This document shows positions 31,501 through 37,500 of a DNA stretch of 37,500 bases, in pieces. The DNA is taken from NCBI GenBank assembly GCA_905221605.1, contig CAJNDS010000698.1, forward strand, positions 7,703 through 45,202. Direction: 5' to 3'. The DNA comes from Symbiodinium natans (taxonomy: Eukaryota; Sar; Dinophyceae; Suessiales; Symbiodiniaceae). A program made the translations under genes and the position numbers. The notes under the pieces are model-generated. The model was not told where the DNA came from and made no database searches. It saw only the letters and a program-made list of their open reading frames with translations. Position 1 is the first letter of the stretch, and every line of letters starts with the position of its first letter.

Positions 31501-32518
31501 CTTCCTCCCGTGCCTCTCTGCTCAACTTGGTCAAGCTGGTCAAATTGTCGCCAACATTACAGGCCTCATGGAATCCGGGGGCTTGCCGCTGTGCTTTGCC
31601 CTAATGCTCTTCGAGGCCAAGGTGGAGGGTCTCCTTCGTTTCGGCCGCTGGCTTCTCGCTACTTCTGAAGGCGCTTTGGATATGTACGACAAGGCCTTCA
31701 ACCGCTGGAGCTGTGCCTTGCTCGGCAGCCCGCCCTGGAGGTCACCCGCTGTGGCACATCTGGAATTAGGTTGGCAGCTCATGGGCCGCCACCGTGCTGT
31801 TCTTGATGTGGCGAAACGAAGGGCAAAGCTGTGGTGCATGGCAAATGAGGACATCTACGCCCAGATGTTTCGCAGGGCCTTGGCCTGCCCGGATTCATGG
31901 TCTGCCAAAAGCCTGGAGCTCCTCAAGCAGTATGGCATCCCGGACTTCCCAGAAGCAGGTTGTTGCTCGCTCGCTGCTTATGCCAGTCTTGTCCGGTCTC
32001 GCCTTTGTTCTGCTGCTGTCTCCTCCCTTGTGCTCTCCTGCGCGTCGCACTCCGTGCCGTTCCCCTGGTCGGTCCTCTCGTCGGGTCCCTCCTCGGCTCC
32101 TGCCTCCCTGCTGCGCCTGCGCCTCCCCTGGTCTGCTCTTGTGGGTCATCGCGCCCTCTGTCAACTCCGTGCTGGCACGGTACACCTTTCTCACGTCGAT
32201 GGCCACCGCTCGGCTGCCAAGGTAAGGTGTTGCGTGTTCTGCGGGAAGAAGACCTATGCGCCCTATATCCATGTGTTAGGTGAGTGCTTCGTAAGCCTCT
32301 CTCCAGGCCTGCCGGACCCGGGTCCGAACCTTCCGCCAAGGGACCGCGCGCGGTTGCTCTTAAATGTGCAGGCCTCCAACGCTATGTTTGCCGATGTGGC
32401 GCATGTGGCACTGATGATTGTGCAAGAGAGCATGGCGTTCTGGACAAAGAAAAGGCATGCGTATCCCTGCTGTGCCCCCTCCCGAGTCCGGCTTGCCTGT
32501 CTCGTGTGGGGAAGGTGA
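28559..32518 (+). CDS. LINE ORF2: APE-type endonuclease / reverse transcriptase / CCHC zinc knuckle, 1,319 aa
   Basis: ORF2 nicks target DNA and reverse-transcribes the element RNA at the nick. The frame opens after a stop at 28499; the first ATG is 28559. Endonuclease (about residues 120-385): AVYLPP, GDMN (D264, N266), SRAIDLV (D339) and GDH (D377, H378). The usual Gln-Glu motif is LPGA at P149-G150, so the catalytic Glu appears missing. Reverse transcriptase (about 640-930): RSLVVPKHK near 656-664, motif A FGDLAKAF with D742, motif B GVPEGGVVGP at 797-806 (Glu in place of the usual Gln), motif C HADD with D901-D902 (His where Tyr or Phe is usual), then a K-containing motif D. A CCHC knuckle follows (C1225, C1228, H1238, C1243), as in many LINE ORF2 tails. 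There is no RNase H domain that I can identify. Protein-level clade assignment needs a tree. Confidence 0.93.
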   Translation: MKGQLLDSLQTLTAQGTLQRDVQHFAAEMLRQNWLCLSHESGWLVATAQKVLAHLNSLGSNMRDLAENLHSAVQFGHKLAQTRVEHYRHAASACPEVTRNLLRVGLGSPSCTGCMAARGDSVKWSTFTDCKTGILQAFRGLDLDMLALPGARLPQDFKPPEKWGLQCVCHRGANYDSCAVFWRSELRGLTPITEVGGPRRVHILAPRTQGPPLVISAVYLPPDNATHGDEAWCSELKCLSADLCLLQEKFGVGDGHLDVLLIGDMNIQPSALGAGPDRRQAREAAWNVFTTKHKLAIANPGLQGSQAVEVELPLRGKTVLIRPGDTHHHPAGGASRAIDLVLASQRLVLNVTIHNSLQCCSESQCTLPLCHEYTRGDHFLVHADLSELFLLPERTDNSCMPNWLHDEKRWNDAWKACATTLGCFAETLDAVLGNAAGYKCCQCLPRHAAVWLGNAAAWVHALLGAIALDGWVVRPKKEIPRCAKTKLPADDNVLSAHPWLATLGKQCDKGEAPCALAQRCFRLLKADEIRPPQWLLSGEETLTGESAHKEWCKAFVNQSSWPNNWALDVHEHITHECKVQNPRSWSKRGKGSLDQTVTAVETQHVLQNWDRSRATTPDLIPRAAYAVMSKAWGDVCFLLVKLTGPGCLALKPDLWRRSLVVPKHKQGFLALASNWRFLEVRSQIALLHESVFINRLRPLLTNALVPGQSGYVRDVSDAHLLLHEVVTTRLNMGLPTLPVFGDLAKAFPRTWRDDFLTQISLQSNLQHGGRALLADILAWDSPTITLAGFSRLMKTEGVPEGGVVGPAGFNTWLNSLTLFLLEHGHGVGLSSEVPGAWRHVQWSWCGVPDETWVTDIRQGLLGKGELPSVDLIQQDSSCMASCLRAMDLGAPSRLVLVLHADDPVLLSSSSGAAQAALDCMAKWAFLHKAAFHVGPDKTVALVPDSAVGPGLVMNIPGKLPCAIHDKQRHRWLGLLWPADLDFLPCLSAQLGQAGQIVANITGLMESGGLPLCFALMLFEAKVEGLLRFGRWLLATSEGALDMYDKAFNRWSCALLGSPPWRSPAVAHLELGWQLMGRHRAVLDVAKRRAKLWCMANEDIYAQMFRRALACPDSWSAKSLELLKQYGIPDFPEAGCCSLAAYASLVRSRLCSAAVSSLVLSCASHSVPFPWSVLSSGPSSAPASLLRLRLPWSALVGHRALCQLRAGTVHLSHVDGHRSAAKVRCCVFCGKKTYAPYIHVLGECFVSLSPGLPDPGPNLPPRDRARLLLNVQASNAMFADVAHVALMIVQESMAFWTKKRHAYPCCAPSRVRLACLVWGR

Positions 32519-32790
32519 TGGTGCTCCACACCCTCGATCTGTCGCGACTACGTCTCGCGTCCGCTGAGGTGTGTTTGGGGCAGGGGACCATCCCCTTTGC
32601 GCACCGCCAATAAAACATGTCCTGCTGCTCCCTTTGCCCCACTACCCACCATCTGTCCGTGTGGGGCCCACATGTGTCCCTCTCTGACGATCTGTGGGTG
32701 TTGGGTCTGGATCTGCAGAGGGGGCTCCCCTGCCTCCACCCACTGCCCGGTCCGCGCCTGCTGACTGGCAACACCACCACCACCACCACC
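32519..32790 (+). other. LINE 3' UTR with AATAAA and terminal (ACC)6
   Basis: After the ORF2 stop a 272-bp GC-rich region contains AATAAA at 32609-32614 and ends with six perfect ACC units at 32773-32790. Ending in a short simple repeat instead of poly(A) is known in several LINE clades. Telomere-like TATAGGGTTACGG starts immediately after. Confidence 0.65.
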
Positions 32791-33000
32791 TATAGGGTTA
32801 CGGTTTTTTCAGGGTTTATCAACCCTAAAAGCTATGAGGGGTTAAAGGTTTAGGGTTGAAGGTTCAGGGCATTGCAAAAACATAACCCTAAACCCTCAGG
32901 GATTTAACCACTTTACTGTTTTCCTTAAGCCTTCAGGCATATAGAGTTTAGGGCTATAACGCTAAAATCTATAGGATTAGCACCTTATACCCCTATATAT
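32791..33000. repeat. telomere-like block, right flank of the LINE
   Basis: TATAGGGTT, TTTTTTCAGGGTTTATC and AAACCCTCAGGGATTTAACC repeat the order seen in the blocks at 22.4-23.3 and 24.7-25.7 kb. It carries the single downstream copy of the 77-bp unit, with its TTTACTG landmark at 32912. Confidence 0.85.
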
Positions 33001-33280
33001 TGTAGGTTTTGAGGCCTAAATCCTAACCGTAAATCCCATAGTGTTCTGCCTATGTTTGTAGGCCTCGCCTCCTGTGGAAATGCAAAGGAAAAGTAGAATA
33101 AGTACCCACTGCATGTATGTATATAGGGTATATGTATTGCATATCAAATACAGATAATGGAGATCCTCGAACCATAAGACTAGGAAGTATTCGAGCGCAA
33201 AAGGTGATGCGGAAAAATCATGTACTGTAAGCCCCGGGGACGCGAGAATACTATGAGCAAAGACCTTTTCACTATTTCCC
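32980..33280 (+). repeat. dispersed repeat, copy 2, with the 73-bp conserved core
   Basis: Matches 23,276-23,540 in the same order: AGTACCCAC, TATGTATATAGGGTA, CAAA.ACAGATAAT and the core at 33202-33274. Relative to copy 1 it has about 35 extra bases (33161-33198) that include TCCTCGAA facing TTCGAGCG. The core is far better conserved than its flanks. Confidence 0.8.
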
Positions 33281-33386
33281 TCTTAATTGCCGGTTCGGTG
33301 TCTTGGGTTGGTGCAGGATCGGTTAGCTATTGTTACGAGGGACTAGATCGGAAGGGATTCTGGATAGTAAAAGCATGAAAAAAAGG

Positions 33387-33425
33387 GCAGATCTCTGGGG
33401 GAAGCATATATATATATATGTGTAA
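33387..33425. repeat. half of a TA / poly-G hairpin element
   Basis: GCAGATCTCTGGGGGAAGC followed by a (TA)n run matches the left arm and loop of the 23,815 element. The complementary poly-C arm is absent; an AT-rich stretch (33426-33555) follows instead, so the element is truncated here. Confidence 0.6.
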
Positions 33426-33555
33426 ATATATTGTATTTATTTTTTTCATTTTTGTGTATTTCTTTCTGTACTTCTTACAATATATATACAACAAAATATC
33501 CGTATATTTATATTTACATTTATATTGATATTGACACCGATACTGATATTGATAT

Positions 33556-34090
33556 TGAGAGAGAGAGAGAGAAAGAAAAAGAGACATAGAGAGAGAGAGA
33601 GAGAGAGAGAAAGAGCAAGACCAACCGCAAGAGAAAGAAAATAAGAAATGGAAAGGTGAAGGAGAAAGAGAAAGAAAGGTGAACGGGCAAAAGAAAGAGA
33701 GAAAGAGGGGGAGATAAAGAGAAAGAAAATGAGAAAGAGAAAGACAAAGTGACGGAGAAAGACGAAGACAAAGACAAAGAGGAAGAGGAAGATGAAGAGA
33801 AAATGAAAAGACAAAAACAAAAAGAAAGAGCAAGAGCAAGAGAAAGAGCAAGAGAAACAGAAAGAGAAAGAGAAAGAGAAAGAGAAAGAGAGAGAGAGAA
33901 AGAAAGAAAGAGAGAGAGCAGACAGAGAAGAGGGAGCAGAGATAGAGAAAGAGAGAAGAAAGAAGAAATGGAGGAGAGAGCGAGAGAGAAAGAGAAGAGA
34001 GAGCAGAGAGAGCAGAGAGAGCGGAGAGCGAAGAGAGAGAGGAGAGAGAAGAGAGAGAAGAGGCAGAAAAAACAAAAAACAAAGAGAAGA
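33556..34090 (+). repeat. 535-bp purine tract (GA/GAAA-rich)
   Basis: The plus strand is overwhelmingly A and G, made of GAGAGA, AGAAAG and GAGCAG words, with scattered single C and T. It starts at the end of a GATATT-rich stretch. Frames of Arg-Glu-Lys or Phe-Ser-Leu are artefacts. Purine tracts of this length can form triplex DNA, but nothing here shows that they do. Confidence 0.95.
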
Positions 34091-34345
34091 GCTGAGGGCT
34101 TAGGGGTTTAGGGTCTAGGGTTGAGAGGGCTTACGGTCTTGGGTTTAGTAATTAGGGTTTAGGTCAAATGCAACCGAAGCCCGCCCCCCCCCCCCCCCGC
34201 CGACACCTCTCAAGCGATCTCAGTCCCACGCACAACTTGTAGGTACTGTAGGTGTGAGGATGCTGCATGCCAAGGTTCAGGGTTTCGATTTTTGGTGGAC
34301 GTGGGCCGGCCCGCGCCGCTAGGCCTAAAATAATATTTTTAAAAA
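34091..34345. other. telomere-like words and a C15 run
   Basis: GGGCTTAGGGGTTTAGGGTC and TAATTAGGGTTTAGG lie at 34097-34165, followed by a run of 15 C at 34184-34198. No ORF is supported. Confidence 0.7.
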
Positions 34346-34985
34346 ATCATACTATGATATTTTGCGAATCGCCGGGGCTCCTCAGGTTCCAAAGCCCTGT
34401 CGTCGGCGTCCCAGTGCTCCTGTAAGGGTCTATGGAAAAGTCCTGGGGTTTTGGGGTATGGTTTTCTTGGGATTTGGCGATGGCCAAGGCTTCGTTTGGA
34501 CGGGTTTTGTCACGATCTCGAGTGTGCATGTCTTTCTGGATTCAGAACTCCACATGATGGGCATGAAGAGCACAACTGCGTGCAGCGTGGCCTGATTCTT
34601 GCAAAGCACTGCAAAGCACATGCTCCCGAACACTAAGCCCTAAAGCGAACGCGAGACACGTCCTGCCAAGCCACAAGCTCGGGCTCCAAGCGTCTCCGCA
34701 GATCACACCTCGCCTCCTGTCGCAGAGTAACACACGTAAAAGGAACAACCTCGAGCAGTGTCTAAGCACTCAAGGTGCCATGTCTGCCTTTGCTCAGCCG
34801 GGAGGGTGCTTTGTTTTGGTGATTCTGTCAGGCTCTACCAGCACCTCCAAAATACCTGCAAGTTTGCTTTGTCAACTCCAGGTATTTAAGTAGTCTATAG
34901 TCTCTAAAACAAAGAGCAACCCCAACCCCGTCTGTGCATGTTTGCGCGCTGTGCGTTCTCGGCCCACCCCCCCCCCCCACTCCCA
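34346..34985. other. no recognisable gene
   Basis: Short open frames on both strands overlap at 34362-34770 but none carries a recognisable motif. A run of 12 C lies at 34967-34978. Confidence 0.4.
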
Positions 34986-35004
34986 CGGTCTCCCCCATCC
35001 CCCT

Positions 35005-35735
35005 TACACCCTAAAATCCTAAGCCCTACAGTAAACCCTAAACCCCAAAACGCTACAACCCTGAAGCCCTAAACCCTTAAGCCCTAAACCCGGCATTAAA
35101 ACCTTAAACCTTAAAACTTAAAACCCCAAACCCGTAAAACTTGAAGGCGTAAGCTCTAGAAAGCCTAAAGCCCCTAGATCCGACACCTAAAACCAATCCT
35201 AAGATCCACACCACAGGGGGCGGGGGATGGGATGGAGAGGTGGGGGGGGGAGGGGCGTCTTCTGGGGCGCAACCATGGCTAGGTGGCCGGTTTCCCCCCA
35301 CAAAGGTGTCGGGTCTAGGCCTTGGAGTTGAAGGTTTGGATCCTTTCATAATCCAGCACACCCCAAACAAGGACCATCAATTTAGAGAACTGCCCTTGTG
35401 CTCAATTAAGGAACGCAACCCGATTGTGAAGAGCAACCCACTAAGCAGCGAAACCAGCCCAAACCCTACAAACCCCAAGCCCTGAAAACTCTCAAATCCC
35501 AAGCCCAAACCCGAACGCCCAGAGCTTTGAACCCTGCCTCTAAACGATGAGAATACTAAAGGCCCCTGAATACCCTAAACATCCCTAAACCCGAAAAAGC
35601 CTTAACGGTATCTAACAAACCCAAAAGCCCTTACAGCCCCCAACAGCTCGAAACAAGCAAACCCTCTAAAGTCCCTAAGACAGCCTAAGACCTAAACCTT
35701 AACAGCCTTAAGAAGCCTTAAGAAGCCCCCCAGAT
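35005..35735. repeat. CCCTAAA-oriented degenerate telomere-like region
   Basis: CCCTAAA-, CCCTAAGCCC- and CCTTAAACC-like words are dense at 35005-35170 and again, more loosely, at 35455-35735. The intervening 35200-35400 is G-rich then unique and shows no gene. Orientation is almost uniformly CCCTAAA on the plus strand. Confidence 0.75.
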
Positions 35736-35897
35736 CTGCACTCATCAACACTCTGGGCCCGGGAGCCTGCCGCAGATGGCCCGGCAAGCGGCCCAGGAGA
35801 TCCGTGATGGCTTGGACATTCAAGATACCCTGAGAACAAAACGAAAAGTTCAGGGCTTTCGAAACGTTAGGACCGTTAGGATGCTTTGGGGGTTTAA

Positions 35898-36063
35898 GGA
35901 GGCAGCTTTAGGGCGCAGGGCATTCATGAAGTACCCCCAAAACCCTCCGCGGGCGGTAGGGTGCCCTACTGCCGGATCCGAATGTATTCAGCCGGCCGTG
36001 GTAGGGGTTCAGGCGTGAGTGACGGCTTTGGTGCCTTATCCTTTCCCAGTTAAACCCTTGACT
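35898..36063 (+). repeat. dispersed direct repeat, copy 2
   Basis: Same ordered words as 17,913-18,062: GGAGGCAGCTTTAGGGCGCA, GGCATTCATGA, GGGCGGT, CTACTGCCGGATCCGAATG, GGCTTTGGTGCC and TTATCCTTTCCCA. This copy has an extra ~15 bp after the GCATTCATGAAGTAC part. Confidence 0.8.
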
Positions 36064-37305
36064 CGACTCTATCTGGCCTCTTGACTGTCCTGTCTACCTT
36101 TCCTGCTAAATCTGTCCTGGTCCCTGTCCTGCCTACTGTCATGTCCCCCTATCTCGCCGAGTGATAGTGGCGCACTCCCGGTGAATGTGGGAAGAATCAT
36201 CCTAAAAATCTAACAACCCCACTGGCCAACAATATAAGAAAAGCCGGGCGGGTAGTCCACAGCAGCCCGAGATTCGAAACAATCACAAAAAAGAAATAAT
36301 AACAAAATAAAGGGTTCAGAGTTCAAAGCCCAATGATTTGAAGGTCTCAAACCTAAAGCCTCCAGGCTCCAAGGCTGCAGCCCGAAGGTGACCCTCCCGG
36401 AGAGGATTGTCTGCATCACCCAAACTCAATGTGAAACAGGATCAAGTGCAGTGGGCCCTGAAACTGGTATGGCTATAGGAGGGGCATCGGGAGGCATAGG
36501 CTAGTGTGAATCGTCCGGAGATTCGGGGGAAATGCCACCGATGCTGACCACCTTGGGCGGTGAAGGTGCACATCAGGTTACGCAGGTGCCCGGGCGATAC
36601 CTCCGGTCTAAAGGCTAGAGCTGGTATGCCACTTACAGGTGACGCATTGCCACGGGGAGTGGTCGCTGGGGACTCCCCTGTTGAAGGGTCGTTCGTAGCA
36701 CGGATTGCCGACCACAGCCGAGATGGGCCTGCTGGGTTCAAGCCTCCAACTGTTGTCGAGGGTTGGGATTTTTCCGCGTAGCTTGCACTGATGCAGGAAC
36801 CCGCAGTGTGGCAAGACTCACACGTGACGCCACCACGAGGAGGAGGCGTTCAGGTTCCACAGGCATCAGGTGCCCAGGCGAGCACACCCACCACCAGCAC
36901 AACATTAGGATTAGGGCATGATTAGGGGAACCCATGGTCCTGCATCAGGTGTGCCGGGAGCCCAAGGTTCAGGGTGAGATGCCGTCTTGTTGCATGCAGC
37001 AGTTGCAAAACAAGTGGACGCAGCAGCTCGCTCGCAAGAAAAAGGACGCACCAGAAGCGGTGAAGACAGGGATCGCTGCGATTTACAAGTTGGTACCCCA
37101 GACCTCGCGGGTTGTTCACTTGGGTGTCAGGATGGGCTGCATCTGATCGCTGGACTTATGATACTGATGAGTGACTTTTCGGATTCATCACAGGTGAGCA
37201 TCCCCTGTAGATGCCTCAACAAGGAGCCAAATGAGCGCACAGAGTTAGTTGATGGTAGAGCTTGCGCTATGCTTCCGGATGCATACAAAACGCTCACAGG
37301 CACGC
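36064..37305. other. no recognisable gene; a weak exon-like frame
   Basis: A CTGTC/CCTGTC-rich patch occurs at 36065-36150. A plus-strand frame at about 36934-37140 has a basic helical segment (QQLQNKWTQQLARKKKD) and no stop, but no family match and no clear splice pair. GCATCAGGTG words recur at 36864 and 36943. Confidence 0.35.
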
Positions 37306-37308
37306 GCA

Positions 37309-37333
37309 CCCCACACACACACACACACACACA

Positions 37334-37364
<31 letters not shown>
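37309..37364. repeat. (CA)n microsatellite
   Basis: CACACA units fill the interval with one CGCG interruption near 37334. Frames reading Cys-Val on the opposite strand are artefacts. Confidence 0.95.
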
Positions 37365-37500
37365 GAACGACTCGCACGACTCACACACGGCTTCCTCCAA
37401 CTGCAAAGGTGTTCCAACCTCAAGCCCAGCCTCTGCACCAACCTTCTCCAGAGCCGTGTCTTCCTGCGCAGCGCCAGGCAAAAGCCGAAATGCAGCATTG

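Noticed and set aside
33333-34111. Phe-Ser-Leu and Arg-Glu-Lys ORFs of up to 249 codons
   Set aside because: They are readings of the purine tract and have no sequence complexity.
35005-35170. True telomere end
   Set aside because: The register of CCCTAAA is lost every one or two units and the sequence continues as unique DNA on both sides.

Overview
The window is nuclear DNA from a eukaryote: a repeat-dominated, almost gene-free region. There are no operons, no dense bacterial-style coding, and no rRNA or tRNA that I can recognise. The background is full of degenerate TTTAGGG/CCCTAAA-like words, the plant/alga/alveolate telomere type. The one recognisable host gene piece is an Hsp70 fragment whose intron appears to use a GC-AG boundary followed by G. 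Together with the LINE type and a possible spliced-leader-like 13-mer near 3.8 kb, this makes a dinoflagellate or related alveolate/algal genome my best guess. That is an inference held at modest confidence.

Layout. 1-830: a G/T-only minisatellite running in from the window edge, then a TA/CATA microsatellite. 853-1170 (minus): a broken 5' end of an Hsp70 gene. 1.2-9.6 kb: mostly non-coding with scattered telomere-like words, poly-C tracts and a TAGGAG/GTC microsatellite, and only weak ORFs. 9.6-10.4 kb: three consecutive minisatellites. 10,981-11,939: a 959-bp non-autonomous element with doubled terminal inverted repeats that encloses a ~110-bp tandem repeat. 12-19 kb: apparently unique sequence with a few low-confidence exon-like ORFs. 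19.1-24.7 kb: a dense cluster of hairpin-forming repeats in several related families (TA/poly-G:C hairpins, CCAAAAATCC foldbacks, GGAACCAAG palindromes, and an array built on the perfect palindrome CCGTTTCAATTGAAACGG). 22.4-23.3, 24.7-25.7 and 32.8-33.1 kb: degenerate telomere-like blocks rich in the head-to-head palindrome CCCTATAGGG.

The main coding unit is a LINE-type (non-LTR) retrotransposon, about 25,694-32,790, apparently inserted into one of those telomere-like blocks. It has a 5' region of GT-rich monomers carrying GCCCTGACTAAGGA-like boxes, an ORF1 of 327 aa with an unusual hydrophobic N-terminus, and a long pyrimidine tract. These are followed by an uninterrupted ORF2 of 1,319 aa (APE-type endonuclease, reverse transcriptase, CCHC zinc knuckle), a short 3' UTR with AATAAA, and an (ACC)6 tail. 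After it come a second copy of a ~280-bp dispersed repeat first seen at 23.3 kb, a ~530-bp purine tract, more telomere-like sequence, a second copy of a ~150-bp repeat seen at 17.9 kb, and a CA microsatellite.

No defence system, virus, CRISPR array or biosynthetic cluster is visible. The features most likely to be undescribed are the hairpin families, which share a CCCAGGA centre and switch orientation inside their arrays, and the particular structure of the LINE.
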